Part shown: positions 23,658-33,478 of the stretch, piece after piece | Layout of the letters: every line of letters starts with the position of its first letter | Numbering within the stretch: position 1 is the stretch's first letter | Assembly: GCF_028656935.1 (NCBI RefSeq) | Contig: NZ_JAMDGZ010000059.1 | Span: 1-37,068 of the forward strand | Origin: Pseudomonas rubra | Lineage (GTDB): Bacteria; Pseudomonadota; Gammaproteobacteria; Pseudomonadales; Pseudomonadaceae | Direction of reading: 5' to 3' | Length of the DNA stretch: 37,068 nt | Translations under genes and position numbers: made by a program | The notes under the pieces: generated by a model | The model's database searches: none | Told to the model about the DNA's origin: nothing | What the model saw: only the letters and a program-made list of their open reading frames with translations

Positions 23658-25109
23658 TCAGAACTGGAAGTAGAGGAACGGCGAGTAGCTTTGCGCCGAG
23701 AGCTTGAGGATCGAGGCGACGAACAACAGCAGCACCAGCGCGCGGGTGGCGTACAGGCCCCAGTCCAGGCTCAGGCTACCGTCGGCATGCACCGCCACCG
23801 GGCTGGCCGTGGGCTCGGGCTTGGCATTGCGATAGAAGTCACGCAGGCCGAAGTACGCCAGGGTCGCGTAGGCCACCAGCAGGGTTGCCACTTGCAGGCC
23901 GGTGAGGCTGGCACGGTTGAGCTCCGACAGCTGCCAGTCACCGAAGCTGAACATGGCGCCATACATGCGCGCGGCAACGTCCAGGTTTTCAGCGCGGAAG
24001 ATTACCCAGCCAACCACCACCAGCAGGAAGGTGAAGGCCCATTTCACCGGGTTGAAGCGCTGCGGATTGGTGTCCAGACCCAGCGCCCGCTCGATGGCCA
24101 GCCACATGCCATGCCAGGCACCCCAAATGATGTAGGTGAAGTTGGCGCCGTGCCACAGGCCGCCCAGCAGCATGGTCAGGAACAGGTTGCGGTAGGTGGC
24201 GAAGGTGCCGCCGCGGTTGCCGCCCAGGGTGATGTACAGGTAGTCGCGCAGCCAGGTCGACAGGCTGATGTGCCAGCGTCGCCAGAACTCGGTGATCGAC
24301 TGGCTGATGTACGGCTGCTTGAAGTTCTCCATGAAGCGAAAGCCCATCATCAGGCCCAGGCCGATGGCCATGTCGCTGTAACCGGAAAAGTCGAAGTACA
24401 GCTGTGCGGTGTAGGCCAGGGCGCCGAGCCAGGCGTCGCCGGTGCTCGGATTTTGCAGGGCAAAGCAATGGTCGGCGACCACCGCCAGGGTGTCGGCGAT
24501 GAACACTTTCTTGATGAAGCCCTGCATGAAGCGCGTGCAGCCTTCGGAGAATTTGTCGAGGGTGTGGGTGCGGTGGTTGAACTGATCGGCCAGGTCCTTG
24601 AAGCGCAGCACGGGGCCTGCGATCAGGTGCGGGAAGATCGCCACGAAGGCGGCGAAGTCGATCAGGTTGCGCGTTGCCGGAGTGTCGCCGCGGTACACGT
24701 CGATGATGTAGCTGATCGACTCGAAGATGTAGAACGAGATACCGATCGGCAGCAGCACGTGGGTGAGGATGAACGGCTCAAGCCCGAACGAGGTCATGAT
24801 CGCGTTGAGGCTGTCGACGCCAAAGTTGGCGTACTTGAAGTAGCCAAGGATGCCCAGGTCGACCGCGACCCCGAGCAGCAACCAGCGCTGGGCCGGTTTG
24901 CTGCGCACGCCGGCGGCGCCGACTTTCAGGCCGATCCAGTAGTTCCACAGGGTGACTGCGGCGAACAGGGCGAGGAAGTCCACTCGCCACCAGGCATAGA
25001 ACATGTAGCTGGCCAGCAGCAACAGCGCGTTGCGATAGCGTTGCCCGCTCAGGTAGTACAAGCCGAGAAAGATCGGCAGGAACAGGAACACGTTGGATGA
25101 GAACACCAT
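23658..25109 (-). CDS. algI: Membrane-bound O-acyltransferase AlgI
   Basis: A 483-residue polytopic MBOAT protein that moves acetyl groups across the inner membrane to AlgJ/AlgX. The conserved histidine of the family is His320 in GGLWHGANFTYIIWG, preceded by FWRRWHISLSTWLRDYLY. The ATG at 25109 starts MVFSSNVFLF, the expected first membrane segment. It is separated from algL by 176 bp containing a REPIN, an unusual gap in an otherwise tight operon. It may therefore depend on read-through past that element. Confidence 0.97.
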   Translation of the reverse strand: MVFSSNVFLFLPIFLGLYYLSGQRYRNALLLLASYMFYAWWRVDFLALFAAVTLWNYWIGLKVGAAGVRSKPAQRWLLLGVAVDLGILGYFKYANFGVDSLNAIMTSFGLEPFILTHVLLPIGISFYIFESISYIIDVYRGDTPATRNLIDFAAFVAIFPHLIAGPVLRFKDLADQFNHRTHTLDKFSEGCTRFMQGFIKKVFIADTLAVVADHCFALQNPSTGDAWLGALAYTAQLYFDFSGYSDMAIGLGLMMGFRFMENFKQPYISQSITEFWRRWHISLSTWLRDYLYITLGGNRGGTFATYRNLFLTMLLGGLWHGANFTYIIWGAWHGMWLAIERALGLDTNPQRFNPVKWAFTFLLVVVGWVIFRAENLDVAARMYGAMFSFGDWQLSELNRASLTGLQVATLLVAYATLAYFGLRDFYRNAKPEPTASPVAVHADGSLSLDWGLYATRALVLLLFVASILKLSAQSYSPFLYFQF

Positions 25110-25191
25110 CCCGATCTCTCCTTGTCGTTATCAACCGGGGCAGCAGCCCCCCAAACCCCCCGTAGGAAATACCGGGAGAAACCAGATCAAA

Positions 25192-25269
25192 TGTGGGAGC
25201 TGGCTTGCCAGCGAGGCGTCGTATCTGACACACCGCGGTGTTCCAATCGCTGGCAAGCCAGCTCCCACA
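25192..25269. repeat. REPIN (paired REP palindromes) inside the alginate operon
   Basis: Perfect 23-bp inverted arms at 25192-25214 and 25247-25269 flank a 32-bp centre. The arms begin TGTGGGAGCTGGCTTGCCAG, the classic P. fluorescens-type REP. The pair fills most of the 176-bp gap between algL and algI. Such elements form very stable RNA hairpins and can stop 3' decay or reduce downstream expression; the effect here is inference. Confidence 0.93.
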
Positions 25270-25285
25270 GGTACAGCGCGAAGCG

Positions 25286-26404
25286 TTATTTTTTCTGTTC
25301 GGCCTGCGGGTCATAAACCCGGGTCAGGTCGCCGCCCAGGCGAAAGCTCTTGAACGGCTGCATGTCGTGCTTGCGCCCGAGCACATCTGCGCTGCAGTTG
25401 TAGAGGCTGCACCAGGGTTCGAGCCAGGCGTATTTGCTGTCGATCTTCAGGTCGTCCATGTCTTGCTTCTCGCCATTTTTAGCCTTGAACGGGCTCGGGT
25501 CTTTCGACCCTGCCAGCACCCGTTCGCCCAGGCGTTTTAGGGCGCCGTTGTTTTCCGGACGAACATCGACACCGTTGGCCTGGGCGAAGCTTGCGATCAT
25601 CGCCAGCGGCGGCAGGGCGTAGTTGTGGTAGGCCAGGGCGCGTTGCTTGCGCTTGAGCTCGTTGGGCAAAAAGCCCTGGGCGTCGATCTGGTTGGCGGCC
25701 ACGCGGTACTCCTTGATCGACCAGTCGAACAGGTCGCGGCGGTCTGTCGCGACGGCGGTGGCCATCACCGACCAGGCCGCCCAGTAGGAATGGTTGTTGA
25801 TCTTCTCAAGCGGCAGGCCGCTCCAGTCCTTGACCACCTGATCGGCCAGGCGCGCGAACCAGTTCTCGATCAGCTCGGCCTGTTGCTGATGCGCGGCCAG
25901 CGGCTGGGCGTTGGAGAGCTTCAGGTGCAGCCAGGCCGAGCTCAGGCTGCCCAGTGCCCATTTGCGCATGGACTTGCCGGTGTGGTTGTAGTCCGTGGAC
26001 ATCAGCGCATCGGCGCGGGCCCAACTGCCCAGCCACTGCAAGGTGCAGTCGAGCTGCTGCGGGCGGCCGTCGCGCATGTACTGCATGACCTGTTTGCTGA
26101 CCCCGCGCTCAAGGGCGGTGATGCTTGCGGTTGCATTGCGAAAGGCCTTTTCCGAGTCCTTGTTCAAGGTTGCCCGGGCCTGGTCCGAGCCTTCGTACTT
26201 GCTGCGAAACTGCAGCTTGTCGGTGTAGGGCTTGGGGGTGGCTGCGCAGCTGAAGTCACTGTCGCCGGTCTTGAGCTTCTCGATCCCGGCGTAATAGCCC
26301 TGGGGGGGGACTAGTCCGGCGGCGTGCACGGCCGAGCCGAACAGGGCCAGGGCGAGTAATGTGAGGGCTCCCACAGTAGGGGAGGGTGTGCTGAACTTTT
26401 TCAT
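25286..26404 (-). CDS. algL: Alginate lyase AlgL
   Basis: A 372-residue periplasmic polysaccharide lyase (PL5 type) that cleaves mannuronate-rich alginate by beta-elimination and clears polymer from the periplasm. The signal peptide ends VHA before AGLVPP. The catalytic motif NNHSYW (residues 203-208, His205) is present, with WLGSWARADALMS upstream. ATG at 26404 has GAGG six bases upstream. The gap to algX is 7 bp. A 176-bp REPIN-bearing gap follows before algI. Confidence 0.97.
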   Translation of the reverse strand: MKKFSTPSPTVGALTLLALALFGSAVHAAGLVPPQGYYAGIEKLKTGDSDFSCAATPKPYTDKLQFRSKYEGSDQARATLNKDSEKAFRNATASITALERGVSKQVMQYMRDGRPQQLDCTLQWLGSWARADALMSTDYNHTGKSMRKWALGSLSSAWLHLKLSNAQPLAAHQQQAELIENWFARLADQVVKDWSGLPLEKINNHSYWAAWSVMATAVATDRRDLFDWSIKEYRVAANQIDAQGFLPNELKRKQRALAYHNYALPPLAMIASFAQANGVDVRPENNGALKRLGERVLAGSKDPSPFKAKNGEKQDMDDLKIDSKYAWLEPWCSLYNCSADVLGRKHDMQPFKSFRLGGDLTRVYDPQAEQKK

Positions 26405-26411
26405 ACGCGCC

Positions 26412-27812
26412 TCAGGTTCGTTTGCAGAGGGTGGCCCGGACTTTCTGGCTGCCGCTTGGCGGCCCCTGGACCTCTACGGCGAGCAGGGTCTGGCTGGCCC
26501 AGTCCTCATCCTCGCGCAGCTCGAAGGCAAAGCGGCCATCGGTGTCGGCGGTTTCCGGCTTCTCGATCTTCAGGTCTTCGTGACGGCCGTTCATGTACCA
26601 GAGGGTGGCTTGCAGGGTCTTCACCGAGGTGTCCTCGAACTGGATATCCAGTTGGTGGCGGCCATTGGTCAGGTCCTTGATCACGCCGTTGCGGCCGTTG
26701 ACCATCAGCTCGTTCTTGCCCGGCTTGAGTGCAGTGCTTGCGCTCATCTGCGCCGGCTTGCCCTGGCAGCCGTTGTCGACCAGGGCGAGCATCTGCCGCC
26801 AGATGGTTTCCTGGTCCAGGCGGTACAGCGGCGAGAACTCCCAGATGAGGATCTTCGGCGGGTTCTTCTGGAAGTCCTCGCTGCCCAGGTACTGGATCAT
26901 CGAGCCCTCCAGGCCGCCGCCAGGGAAGGCGACGTTCAGTACGTCAGCGCCGATGTACTGCTCAAGGAAACCCGAGAAGTTGTAGTTCTTGCCACTGTGG
27001 CTGGTGCCGACCAGGGTGATCTGCGGGTTACCGCTATCACCGAACAGGTCATCGCTGCCGCTCTCGCCCTTGGGCTGGGTGACGAACTGGTCCATGTACT
27101 GCACCGCGTAACTGGTGCCGCACAGCTGCCCGGCAACGTTGTGCAGGGTGCCGGTCTTGCCCATGCGCCCGGACTTGTGGCTTTCGAACTCGCGCTTGGG
27201 CACCCCGGCGAAGGCCGGCATTTGGTGCACGCTGGCAGCGACGATCTTCGCCGCGCGCTCGGCGCCGTACGGGGTCCAGTGCTGATCGCCACGGAAGTAG
27301 AAATCCTTGCCCTGGTCGGCGGCGGCCAGTTGCTCGTTGGTCAGCGGCGACAGGTCGGGTACGGTGTAGCCCATCTTGTTGAAACGAGCGAGCATGCCCT
27401 GATAGTTCTGCAGTGCCTTGGCGTAGTTGAACGCGGCCTTGTCGGCCGGCTTGAGCATGTTGCGGTTCACCAGGCCACGGGTCGGCTGGTAGACGATCAC
27501 CAGCTCCACGCCCTTGGCCTTGAAGGCATCGTGCAACTGCTGCAGGCGGCGGTAGCCGGCTGGAGTGGTGTTGAACTCGGTGCGCAGGTCTTCCCGGGTA
27601 CGGAACAGCCAGTCGCCCTGGGCTTGTACCAGGGTGGTGAAGTTCTGCTGGTAACGGGTGGTGTAGCGGCTGGCGTCGTGGGCCTCCGGGCAGAGTTGGC
27701 AGCACGGTTCGGCGGTGAAGCTCGGTGCCTGCACGGTATCGGCGTTGGCGCCGTTGCTGATGGCCAGCAAGGTGGCGCTTACGCCCAGGAGTTTGATCAG
27801 GTGTGGGGTCAT
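26412..27812 (-). CDS. algX: Alginate O-acetyltransferase / secretion protein AlgX
   Basis: A 466-residue periplasmic protein with a SGNH catalytic domain and a C-terminal carbohydrate-binding module. The residues Asp176 and His178 (GDQHWTP) and Ser271 (VGTSHSG) match the known catalytic triad two positions on from P. aeruginosa numbering. Signal peptide MTPHLIKLLG to GANA. ATG 27812 is favoured by GAGGA eight bases upstream; an ATG at 27827 overlaps the algG stop by ATGA and cannot be excluded. It acetylates alginate and also bridges the secretion complex. Confidence 0.96.
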   Translation of the reverse strand: MTPHLIKLLGVSATLLAISNGANADTVQAPSFTAEPCCQLCPEAHDASRYTTRYQQNFTTLVQAQGDWLFRTREDLRTEFNTTPAGYRRLQQLHDAFKAKGVELVIVYQPTRGLVNRNMLKPADKAAFNYAKALQNYQGMLARFNKMGYTVPDLSPLTNEQLAAADQGKDFYFRGDQHWTPYGAERAAKIVAASVHQMPAFAGVPKREFESHKSGRMGKTGTLHNVAGQLCGTSYAVQYMDQFVTQPKGESGSDDLFGDSGNPQITLVGTSHSGKNYNFSGFLEQYIGADVLNVAFPGGGLEGSMIQYLGSEDFQKNPPKILIWEFSPLYRLDQETIWRQMLALVDNGCQGKPAQMSASTALKPGKNELMVNGRNGVIKDLTNGRHQLDIQFEDTSVKTLQATLWYMNGRHEDLKIEKPETADTDGRFAFELREDEDWASQTLLAVEVQGPPSGSQKVRATLCKRT

Positions 27813-27823
27813 GTCGGGCGTCC

Positions 27824-29383
27824 TCATTCGGCCATTTCGGTCTGGCGTTCGACCGGGTCGATCAATACGGCTTTCTGCTGGCGCACCATCAGGTCGAGAA
27901 TCTCGTCCTGACGCTCACCCAGTACCCCGGAAAAACTGATGCCGCTGGCCTTGCTCGGGGCCAGCATCGACACCCGGTACAGCTCCACGCTCAGCGGCGA
28001 GTCGATCGACAGCGGGCCGCTGCCGTTGGCCGCCAGCTCACCGCCGACGACGATCAGCGAAACCTTGGTGTCGAACGGGTCGAGGGCGATGTCGCGGTCG
28101 GTTTCGGAAAGGTCCTTGATGTGCCCGTAGACACCGACCAGGCCGTTGGCCATGGCGACGTTTTCGTACAGGCGGATGTTCACGCTGTTGCGCACGCGAA
28201 TGCCGTGACGGCGGTTGCTGATCAGCTTGTTGCCCCAGATCAGGTTGTCGCCGCTTTCGTACAGGGTGATGCCGTCGGTGTGGTTGCGGTAGATCTCGTT
28301 GTAGGCGATCAGGTTGTTGACGCTGTTACGGTCGATGACCACCCCCGAGAGCTTGTTGTCGTAGCTCTTGTTGTTGATGATCCAGCTGTCGTTGACCTCA
28401 CGCGAAACGATGATGCCGTGCTTCTTCTTGGTCCCGTAGACGGTGTTGCCGGCGATGATCAAACGGTGCGAACGGTCGTGGGGGTCGATGCCGTAGACGA
28501 TGTTGTCGCGGTAGGTGCTGTCCTTGACCACGAAGTCGCTGGTTTCATAGCAGTAGAAGCCATACCACATGTCACTGAATTCGGAGCCGATGATCCAGCC
28601 GGTGGGTTCCGCGCGGCCCATCTGCTTGGCCATGTTCGGCGTGTACTGGGAAATGCTCACGCCGTAGGACTTGCTCTTGGCGTAGCCGAAGCTGGCCATC
28701 TTGCTGTTGACGATGTAGGTCTGGGTGCCGCCCCAGGACAGCAGGAACGGGCGGAATTCCTTGGGTGAGCGGAAGGTCGCCGGGCCGTTGTCCTTCTCGC
28801 GCCAGCCGGTTACCCGGGTATCGCTGACGAACAGCTTGCCGTCGTTGACGATGAACGCGCCGCCTTCCTGGGACAGGCGCAGTTCCTTGACCTTGGCGTC
28901 GATCTCCAGCACGCCCTTTGCCCCGACCACAATCGGCAGGCGCGCCAGGTACACGCCCGGTGCAGTTTCGCTCAGGTACTGTTTGGGCACCTGCTTGGCC
29001 AGTTGGGTGAAATCAACATGGCCATCGTCGATGAAAATCGCCTGGGGAATGCCATGCTGACGCGCTACCCACTCGGCCATCTTGTTGTCGCCGCCGATGA
29101 ACTCCTTGAGCGCGGTTTCCTGCAGCATACGGCGGACCGAGACCTTGCCTTTGTGCTGGCGGTCGATCTTTTTCTGTACCGCTTGCGCGGTGTAGCCGGA
29201 CAGGTCCGGCAGGGTCGGCGCCGGGATCTGCAGCGGTTCGATTGGCGCGCTGCTGACGGTGTAAGTCTTGGCCTGCTGCAGCCCTTTGGCCATCGGCGCC
29301 TGGCCGTTGGCCAGGGCGATGCTGCTGGCCAGCAGCAAGGTACCGGCCAGCAAGCTGTGCAGAGGGTTCGATTGAAGGTTCAT
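27824..29383 (-). CDS. algG: Mannuronan C5-epimerase AlgG
   Basis: A 519-residue periplasmic right-handed beta-helix enzyme that converts some mannuronate to guluronate in the polymer and protects it from AlgL. The signal peptide is followed by an N-terminal domain and a parallel beta-helix with repeated NxI/V and YDN/RNH turns. The catalytic motif DPHDRSH is at residues 300-306. The start at 29383 lies 18 bp after algE. The stop overlaps the upstream ATG candidate of algX. Confidence 0.98.
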   Translation of the reverse strand: MNLQSNPLHSLLAGTLLLASSIALANGQAPMAKGLQQAKTYTVSSAPIEPLQIPAPTLPDLSGYTAQAVQKKIDRQHKGKVSVRRMLQETALKEFIGGDNKMAEWVARQHGIPQAIFIDDGHVDFTQLAKQVPKQYLSETAPGVYLARLPIVVGAKGVLEIDAKVKELRLSQEGGAFIVNDGKLFVSDTRVTGWREKDNGPATFRSPKEFRPFLLSWGGTQTYIVNSKMASFGYAKSKSYGVSISQYTPNMAKQMGRAEPTGWIIGSEFSDMWYGFYCYETSDFVVKDSTYRDNIVYGIDPHDRSHRLIIAGNTVYGTKKKHGIIVSREVNDSWIINNKSYDNKLSGVVIDRNSVNNLIAYNEIYRNHTDGITLYESGDNLIWGNKLISNRRHGIRVRNSVNIRLYENVAMANGLVGVYGHIKDLSETDRDIALDPFDTKVSLIVVGGELAANGSGPLSIDSPLSVELYRVSMLAPSKASGISFSGVLGERQDEILDLMVRQQKAVLIDPVERQTEMAE

Positions 29384-29401
29384 ATCACTGCACTCCAGGC
29401 A

Positions 29402-30883
29402 TCAGAAACGCCAGACCACGTCGACGAAGGCGCGGTGCATGTAGGAGTCCGCTTCCTTGCCATAGGCATCGCCCGGTTTGAACACGCCACCACGAAAGCG
29501 CACCAGCGCCGACGGCTCGTCGATCGACTTGCTCAAGGCGGCCGGCAACAGGCCCTGCTTGAAGTACTTGGTGACCACCAGGTCCATCTCCTGGCCGAGG
29601 TCTTTCTCGCCCTGGATCAACGGCCGGTTGATGCCGTTGTCCTCGACCACGGCATTGATGCCGCTGCTGCCGATGTTCTGCTCGCCATCGACGCGCCAGA
29701 ACTTGTGGTAGATCAGGCTGGCGTCGTAGTCATCGCGCAGTTGCCAGGAGGTGAACAAGGTCGCCGCCTGCAGGTTGCCCAGCTCGCCTCGGAAGGCCTC
29801 GCCGAAACGGTGGACCCGCGAGCGGGTGCCGGTGAAGTTCGAGCGGTTGCTCTCAAGGCCAGTCTGCTCGTAGTTGCCCGAACCGTCGCTGCCACCGCCG
29901 CCACTGCCGCGGGCATAGGCGGCGCCGACCTGCCAGTTGGGGTCCAGGCGCAGGCGGATGCCCAGGTCGCTGGCCCAGGCATTGACGTCGCCGCTCTGCT
30001 TGCCACTGGCCACTTGCTCGCCGTTGACTGTGGTGGTGTTGAGGCTGTCGCGATCACCCGTCAGCCAGGTCAGGCTGCCCCAGTAGTTGACGCGGTTCTG
30101 GTTGCGCCAGTTGTAGGCGTCGCTGTTGGCTTCCAGGCCCAGCCAGGTGAGGTCGCCGGTGCGGGTCTTGTCCAGGGTGTCGACGTTTTCGCCAGGGCTT
30201 TTCAGATTGCCGTCGTCATGGGTGTGGTGGGCGCGCAGGCCGACCCAGTGACCGGGCGTCCATTGGGCGGCGACATCGCCGTAAATGTGCAGGCGGTCTT
30301 TGTCTTCCGGGGCCAGCTCGGTGAGGTCGGTGCGGTACTCGCTGAAGCGCTCGGCAACGCCCAGATTTGCGCGTAGCAGGGTGGTGTCGAAGGTCCAGTT
30401 CAGCGCTTCGATGTTGGTGTCGCGCCACATGCCGTCGTCGTTGCGCAGGCGTTGCCGGCCAAAGCGCAGTTGCTCGCCGGGGTAGGCGGTCAGGCCGCTG
30501 TAGCCGACCCAGAATTCGCGCATGGCCAGGTAGCTTTTGTCCGCTTCGCGGCCATTGGCACGGCCGCTGTCGGACTCGGCCTCATCGCCGGACTGGCGCA
30601 GGGTGTCGGTCTCGATGATGTCGGTGGCAGCCACCGCCTGGCCCATGGCGAAGGCGCTCCAGTTGCCGCGCTCGCCGTACACCCAGGGGCGCAGGTCCAG
30701 GCCCAGGCCGTTGACGTCGCCGCCGGAGCGGGTACCCAGGTCACGGTCGTCTTCGGACTGGCCGGTGATCTTCACGTCCAGGCCGAAGTTCTTCTCAGCG
30801 GTCATCGCCGCCAGGGTCGGGCACGACCAGAGCAGGGCGAAGCCCAGACCTACGCCGGCTTTCATCCACGGATTGAGTGTCAT
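29402..30883 (-). CDS. algE: Alginate outer-membrane export porin AlgE
   Basis: A 493-residue, 18-stranded-type outer-membrane barrel that exports alginate. The signal peptide ends TLAA before MTAEKNF. Barrel strands, many charged loops (a Gly/Ser-rich loop GSGGGGSDGSGN) and the C-terminal VVWRF, with final Phe, fit AlgE. The start overlaps the algK stop by 4 bases (ATGA). It pairs with AlgK, which assists its assembly. Confidence 0.97.
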   Translation of the reverse strand: MTLNPWMKAGVGLGFALLWSCPTLAAMTAEKNFGLDVKITGQSEDDRDLGTRSGGDVNGLGLDLRPWVYGERGNWSAFAMGQAVAATDIIETDTLRQSGDEAESDSGRANGREADKSYLAMREFWVGYSGLTAYPGEQLRFGRQRLRNDDGMWRDTNIEALNWTFDTTLLRANLGVAERFSEYRTDLTELAPEDKDRLHIYGDVAAQWTPGHWVGLRAHHTHDDGNLKSPGENVDTLDKTRTGDLTWLGLEANSDAYNWRNQNRVNYWGSLTWLTGDRDSLNTTTVNGEQVASGKQSGDVNAWASDLGIRLRLDPNWQVGAAYARGSGGGGSDGSGNYEQTGLESNRSNFTGTRSRVHRFGEAFRGELGNLQAATLFTSWQLRDDYDASLIYHKFWRVDGEQNIGSSGINAVVEDNGINRPLIQGEKDLGQEMDLVVTKYFKQGLLPAALSKSIDEPSALVRFRGGVFKPGDAYGKEADSYMHRAFVDVVWRF

Positions 30884-32262
30884 AGGGAGTCCTCGCCTTG
30901 TTCAGGTTGCGCTTGGGCCTGCAGGCCCATGGCGCCACGGGCCTGGCGCTCTTGTTGCAGCAGGCGCTGGCCTTGGGCCTTTTGCGCTGGATTGAGTTGC
31001 TGGTCGAGCTGGGCGGCCAGCTCACGCGATTGATCGCTGGGGTTGGCTTGCGCCAGTTGGCTGAACACCCAGGCATTGACCAGGTCCTGGCGAATGCCGT
31101 GACCTTCGCTGAACAACTGGGCCAGGGCGTAGTCAGCGCTGAGCTGGCCGCCGCGAGCAGCACTGAGCAAATGATCGACGGCCTTTTGCGGCTCGACACT
31201 GCCCAGGTAGCCGCGCCGGTACAGCTGTCCCAGGTAGTAATGGGCGCTGACTTCGCCGGCATTGGCGGCGCTGAGCAGGTGGGTTTGAGCCTTCTGCGCA
31301 TCGGCCGGCACGCTCTTGCCTTCGTAGTACAGGCGGCCCAGCAGCAGCTCGGCGCGCGGTTGTTCGGCGGCGCGGCCCTTGTCGATGTAGGCCATCAGCT
31401 GGTCGGTATCGCCCAGCTCGGGGAAGTCGTAGAGCAACTGCGCCAGGCTGACCCAGGAGCCTGGATTGACCGGCGCCACCTGCTCAAGCATGGCCTGGGC
31501 GGTTTTCTCGTCGGTCTGGCCGAGGCTGCGGTCGGCCAGTACGCGAGCAACGCTATCGACCCGGGTGGCGGGGATCGCACCGCGCTGGTAGGCGCTTTTG
31601 ACTTGCTCGATCAGCGCCGCCTGTTGCTCGGGTTGGGCGCGTTTCTGGTAGACGGTGGCCAGCTCCACGTAGCAGATATCAGTGCTGGTCAGCGCCGCCT
31701 TGCAGATGCGCTCGACCTCGTCCAGGTGCTGGTCGTAGGTGTCCTGGGTGCGGTACAGCAGGATCTGCGCCAGGCCGGCTTCCGGGTAGCCAGCGGCGCG
31801 CCATGTGTCGATCTGCTGTTGGGCGTTGGTGCCAGGGAAGCTCTGCGGGTATTGCAGGTAGAGCATCGCCAGCGGGATCAGGGTGTTGCCCTCGCCATTG
31901 GCGAAGGCTTTTTTCAATAGGTTTTCGGCTTCCTGGCGCTCAGCCTCGCTGGCGTCCGGTTTGGCCGCCAGCAAGCGGCCGAGGCGGGCCTGGGCGCGGG
32001 GAGAGATATTGGCGGCGGCGCGGTAGGTGGCTTCGGCTTGCTTGAGCTTGGTCGGATCCCGGGTTTCCACCTGGATATCGGCCAGGCCCACCTGGGCTTC
32101 GCTGTAACCGAGGTCGGCGAGCTGGCGGTAGTTCTGCTCGGCCAGGGCAGTGTCACCGCGTTTGAGGGCTTCGTTGGCCAGGCGCTGGTCGGGCAGGCCG
32201 GCGCAACCGGCCAGGCTGATGGCCAGGGCCAGGCTGCACAGACTGAAGGAGCAGGTTTTCAT
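30880..32262 (-). CDS. algK: TPR-like alginate lipoprotein AlgK
   Basis: A 460-residue outer-membrane lipoprotein with Sel1/TPR-like helical repeats. Lipobox LAGC is at about residues 17-20. Sel1-type repeats are visible, e.g. AELLLGRLYYEGKSVPADAQKA and SADYALAQLFSEGHGIRQD. AlgK localises AlgE and bridges the periplasm. The start at 32262 has AGAGGA seven bases upstream. Gap to alg44 12 bp; the stop overlaps the algE start. Confidence 0.97.
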   Translation of the reverse strand: MKTCSFSLCSLALAISLAGCAGLPDQRLANEALKRGDTALAEQNYRQLADLGYSEAQVGLADIQVETRDPTKLKQAEATYRAAANISPRAQARLGRLLAAKPDASEAERQEAENLLKKAFANGEGNTLIPLAMLYLQYPQSFPGTNAQQQIDTWRAAGYPEAGLAQILLYRTQDTYDQHLDEVERICKAALTSTDICYVELATVYQKRAQPEQQAALIEQVKSAYQRGAIPATRVDSVARVLADRSLGQTDEKTAQAMLEQVAPVNPGSWVSLAQLLYDFPELGDTDQLMAYIDKGRAAEQPRAELLLGRLYYEGKSVPADAQKAQTHLLSAANAGEVSAHYYLGQLYRRGYLGSVEPQKAVDHLLSAARGGQLSADYALAQLFSEGHGIRQDLVNAWVFSQLAQANPSDQSRELAAQLDQQLNPAQKAQGQRLLQQERQARGAMGLQAQAQPEQGEDSL

Positions 32263-32274
32263 GGGCAGATCCTC

Positions 32275-33441
32275 TTAGAGCCCACGGGCCACGGCTTTAT
32301 CGATCAGCCAGTCCAGCGACGGGCCACGATTGCTGTCCACCGCCACCGGGCGACCGGCCAGTTCGCTGGGCAGCGACTCGTCCGGTTTGATCTGCACGCG
32401 GATGTCCGAGGACAGGTCTTCGCTGTTCAGGCTGGTGCTGCTGACGATTTGCCCAGTGCGGGTCTGCTCTTCGCCAGCAATGGTGAAGTGAACACGCGAA
32501 CCGGGTTTGACGTCGTCGAACTGGCGATAGCTGAAGCGCGCCTCGACGGTAGGGATGGTGGTGCGCGGGACCAGCTGGAAGATCACCTGGCCCTTGCTCG
32601 CGTACTGGCCGTCATCCACCAGCTGGCGGGCGACCACGCAATCGCAGGGGCTGGTCAGGGTGCCGCTCATCTGCTTGCCGAACAGCTCTTCGACCTTGGC
32701 GGGCTCCAACTGCTGGTCATCCAGATGGCCCTTGAGCATGTCCAGCATACTGGTGCTGAATGAGGCCAATGGCGCGCCCTTGGCCACCTGGCCGCCGCTT
32801 TCCACCAAGCCTTGCACGGTGCCGTCGCGGGGCATGCTGACATTGCTGGTCGGCACGCTGACCACCCCGGCCTGGGCATGGCTGACGAAGTACAGGCCGT
32901 ACACCGATTTGGCGATAAAACCGAACGCGGCCACGCCGACCACGAACACGCCGAGGCTGAAGGTCACGGCGCGCAGGCGACCGAAAGCGCTCATGCCGCC
33001 GTTGGCATCCTTGTGCTTGCGCGCCTTGGTGAAGTTGTCGCGCTGCAGGGTACTGAGCACATCGCCAAGGGTGATCAGTTCACCCGACAGGTGCGAGGTG
33101 ATGATGTGGCGCAAGGTGGCGATGTCGCGCGGTTCAAGGTTCTGGAACTGCACGCCGACGCGGCCGCTTGCGGGGTCGAAAGAACGCACCTGGAACTCGA
33201 TGTCCATGGCCAGGCCGAGTTTGTCGACGGTGAACTGCAGACGCCCGCGCAGCACTTCGCCGACTTTCAGCGGCTGTTTGGCGTTGAAGCTCAGGCCGCC
33301 GGCAGAGAGGTCGTCGACCTTCACTTCCAGGGTTTCGCGGTTCTCCCCCAGGTAGCGCAGCTTGGCCGGGATGCGCACCCGGGCGTGCTGACGCTGGGCT
33401 TCGGACTCATGCACGACATTGACATTCACGGCGGTATTCAT
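32275..33441 (-). CDS. alg44: c-di-GMP receptor of alginate polymerisation, Alg44
   Basis: A 388-residue inner-membrane protein. The N-terminal PilZ domain has the c-di-GMP-binding residues Arg17 and Arg21 (RQHAR) and the DLSAGG motif from Asp44, matching P. aeruginosa numbering. One membrane span (FSLGVFVVGVAAFGFIAK) follows, then a periplasmic HlyD-like part. Polymer synthesis should therefore depend on c-di-GMP. The ATG at 33441 was chosen; the earlier start would overlap alg8. It follows alg8 by 37 bp. Confidence 0.98.
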   Translation of the reverse strand: MNTAVNVNVVHESEAQRQHARVRIPAKLRYLGENRETLEVKVDDLSAGGLSFNAKQPLKVGEVLRGRLQFTVDKLGLAMDIEFQVRSFDPASGRVGVQFQNLEPRDIATLRHIITSHLSGELITLGDVLSTLQRDNFTKARKHKDANGGMSAFGRLRAVTFSLGVFVVGVAAFGFIAKSVYGLYFVSHAQAGVVSVPTSNVSMPRDGTVQGLVESGGQVAKGAPLASFSTSMLDMLKGHLDDQQLEPAKVEELFGKQMSGTLTSPCDCVVARQLVDDGQYASKGQVIFQLVPRTTIPTVEARFSYRQFDDVKPGSRVHFTIAGEEQTRTGQIVSSTSLNSEDLSSDIRVQIKPDESLPSELAGRPVAVDSNRGPSLDWLIDKAVARGL

Positions 33442-33478
33442 GGCGATTTGTTCCTGTTTAATCCGATCGGGTTCCGGC

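Noticed and set aside
26361..27911. 516-codon frame antisense to algX
   Set aside because: Same reason: a shadow of a well-identified gene, with no domain features of its own.
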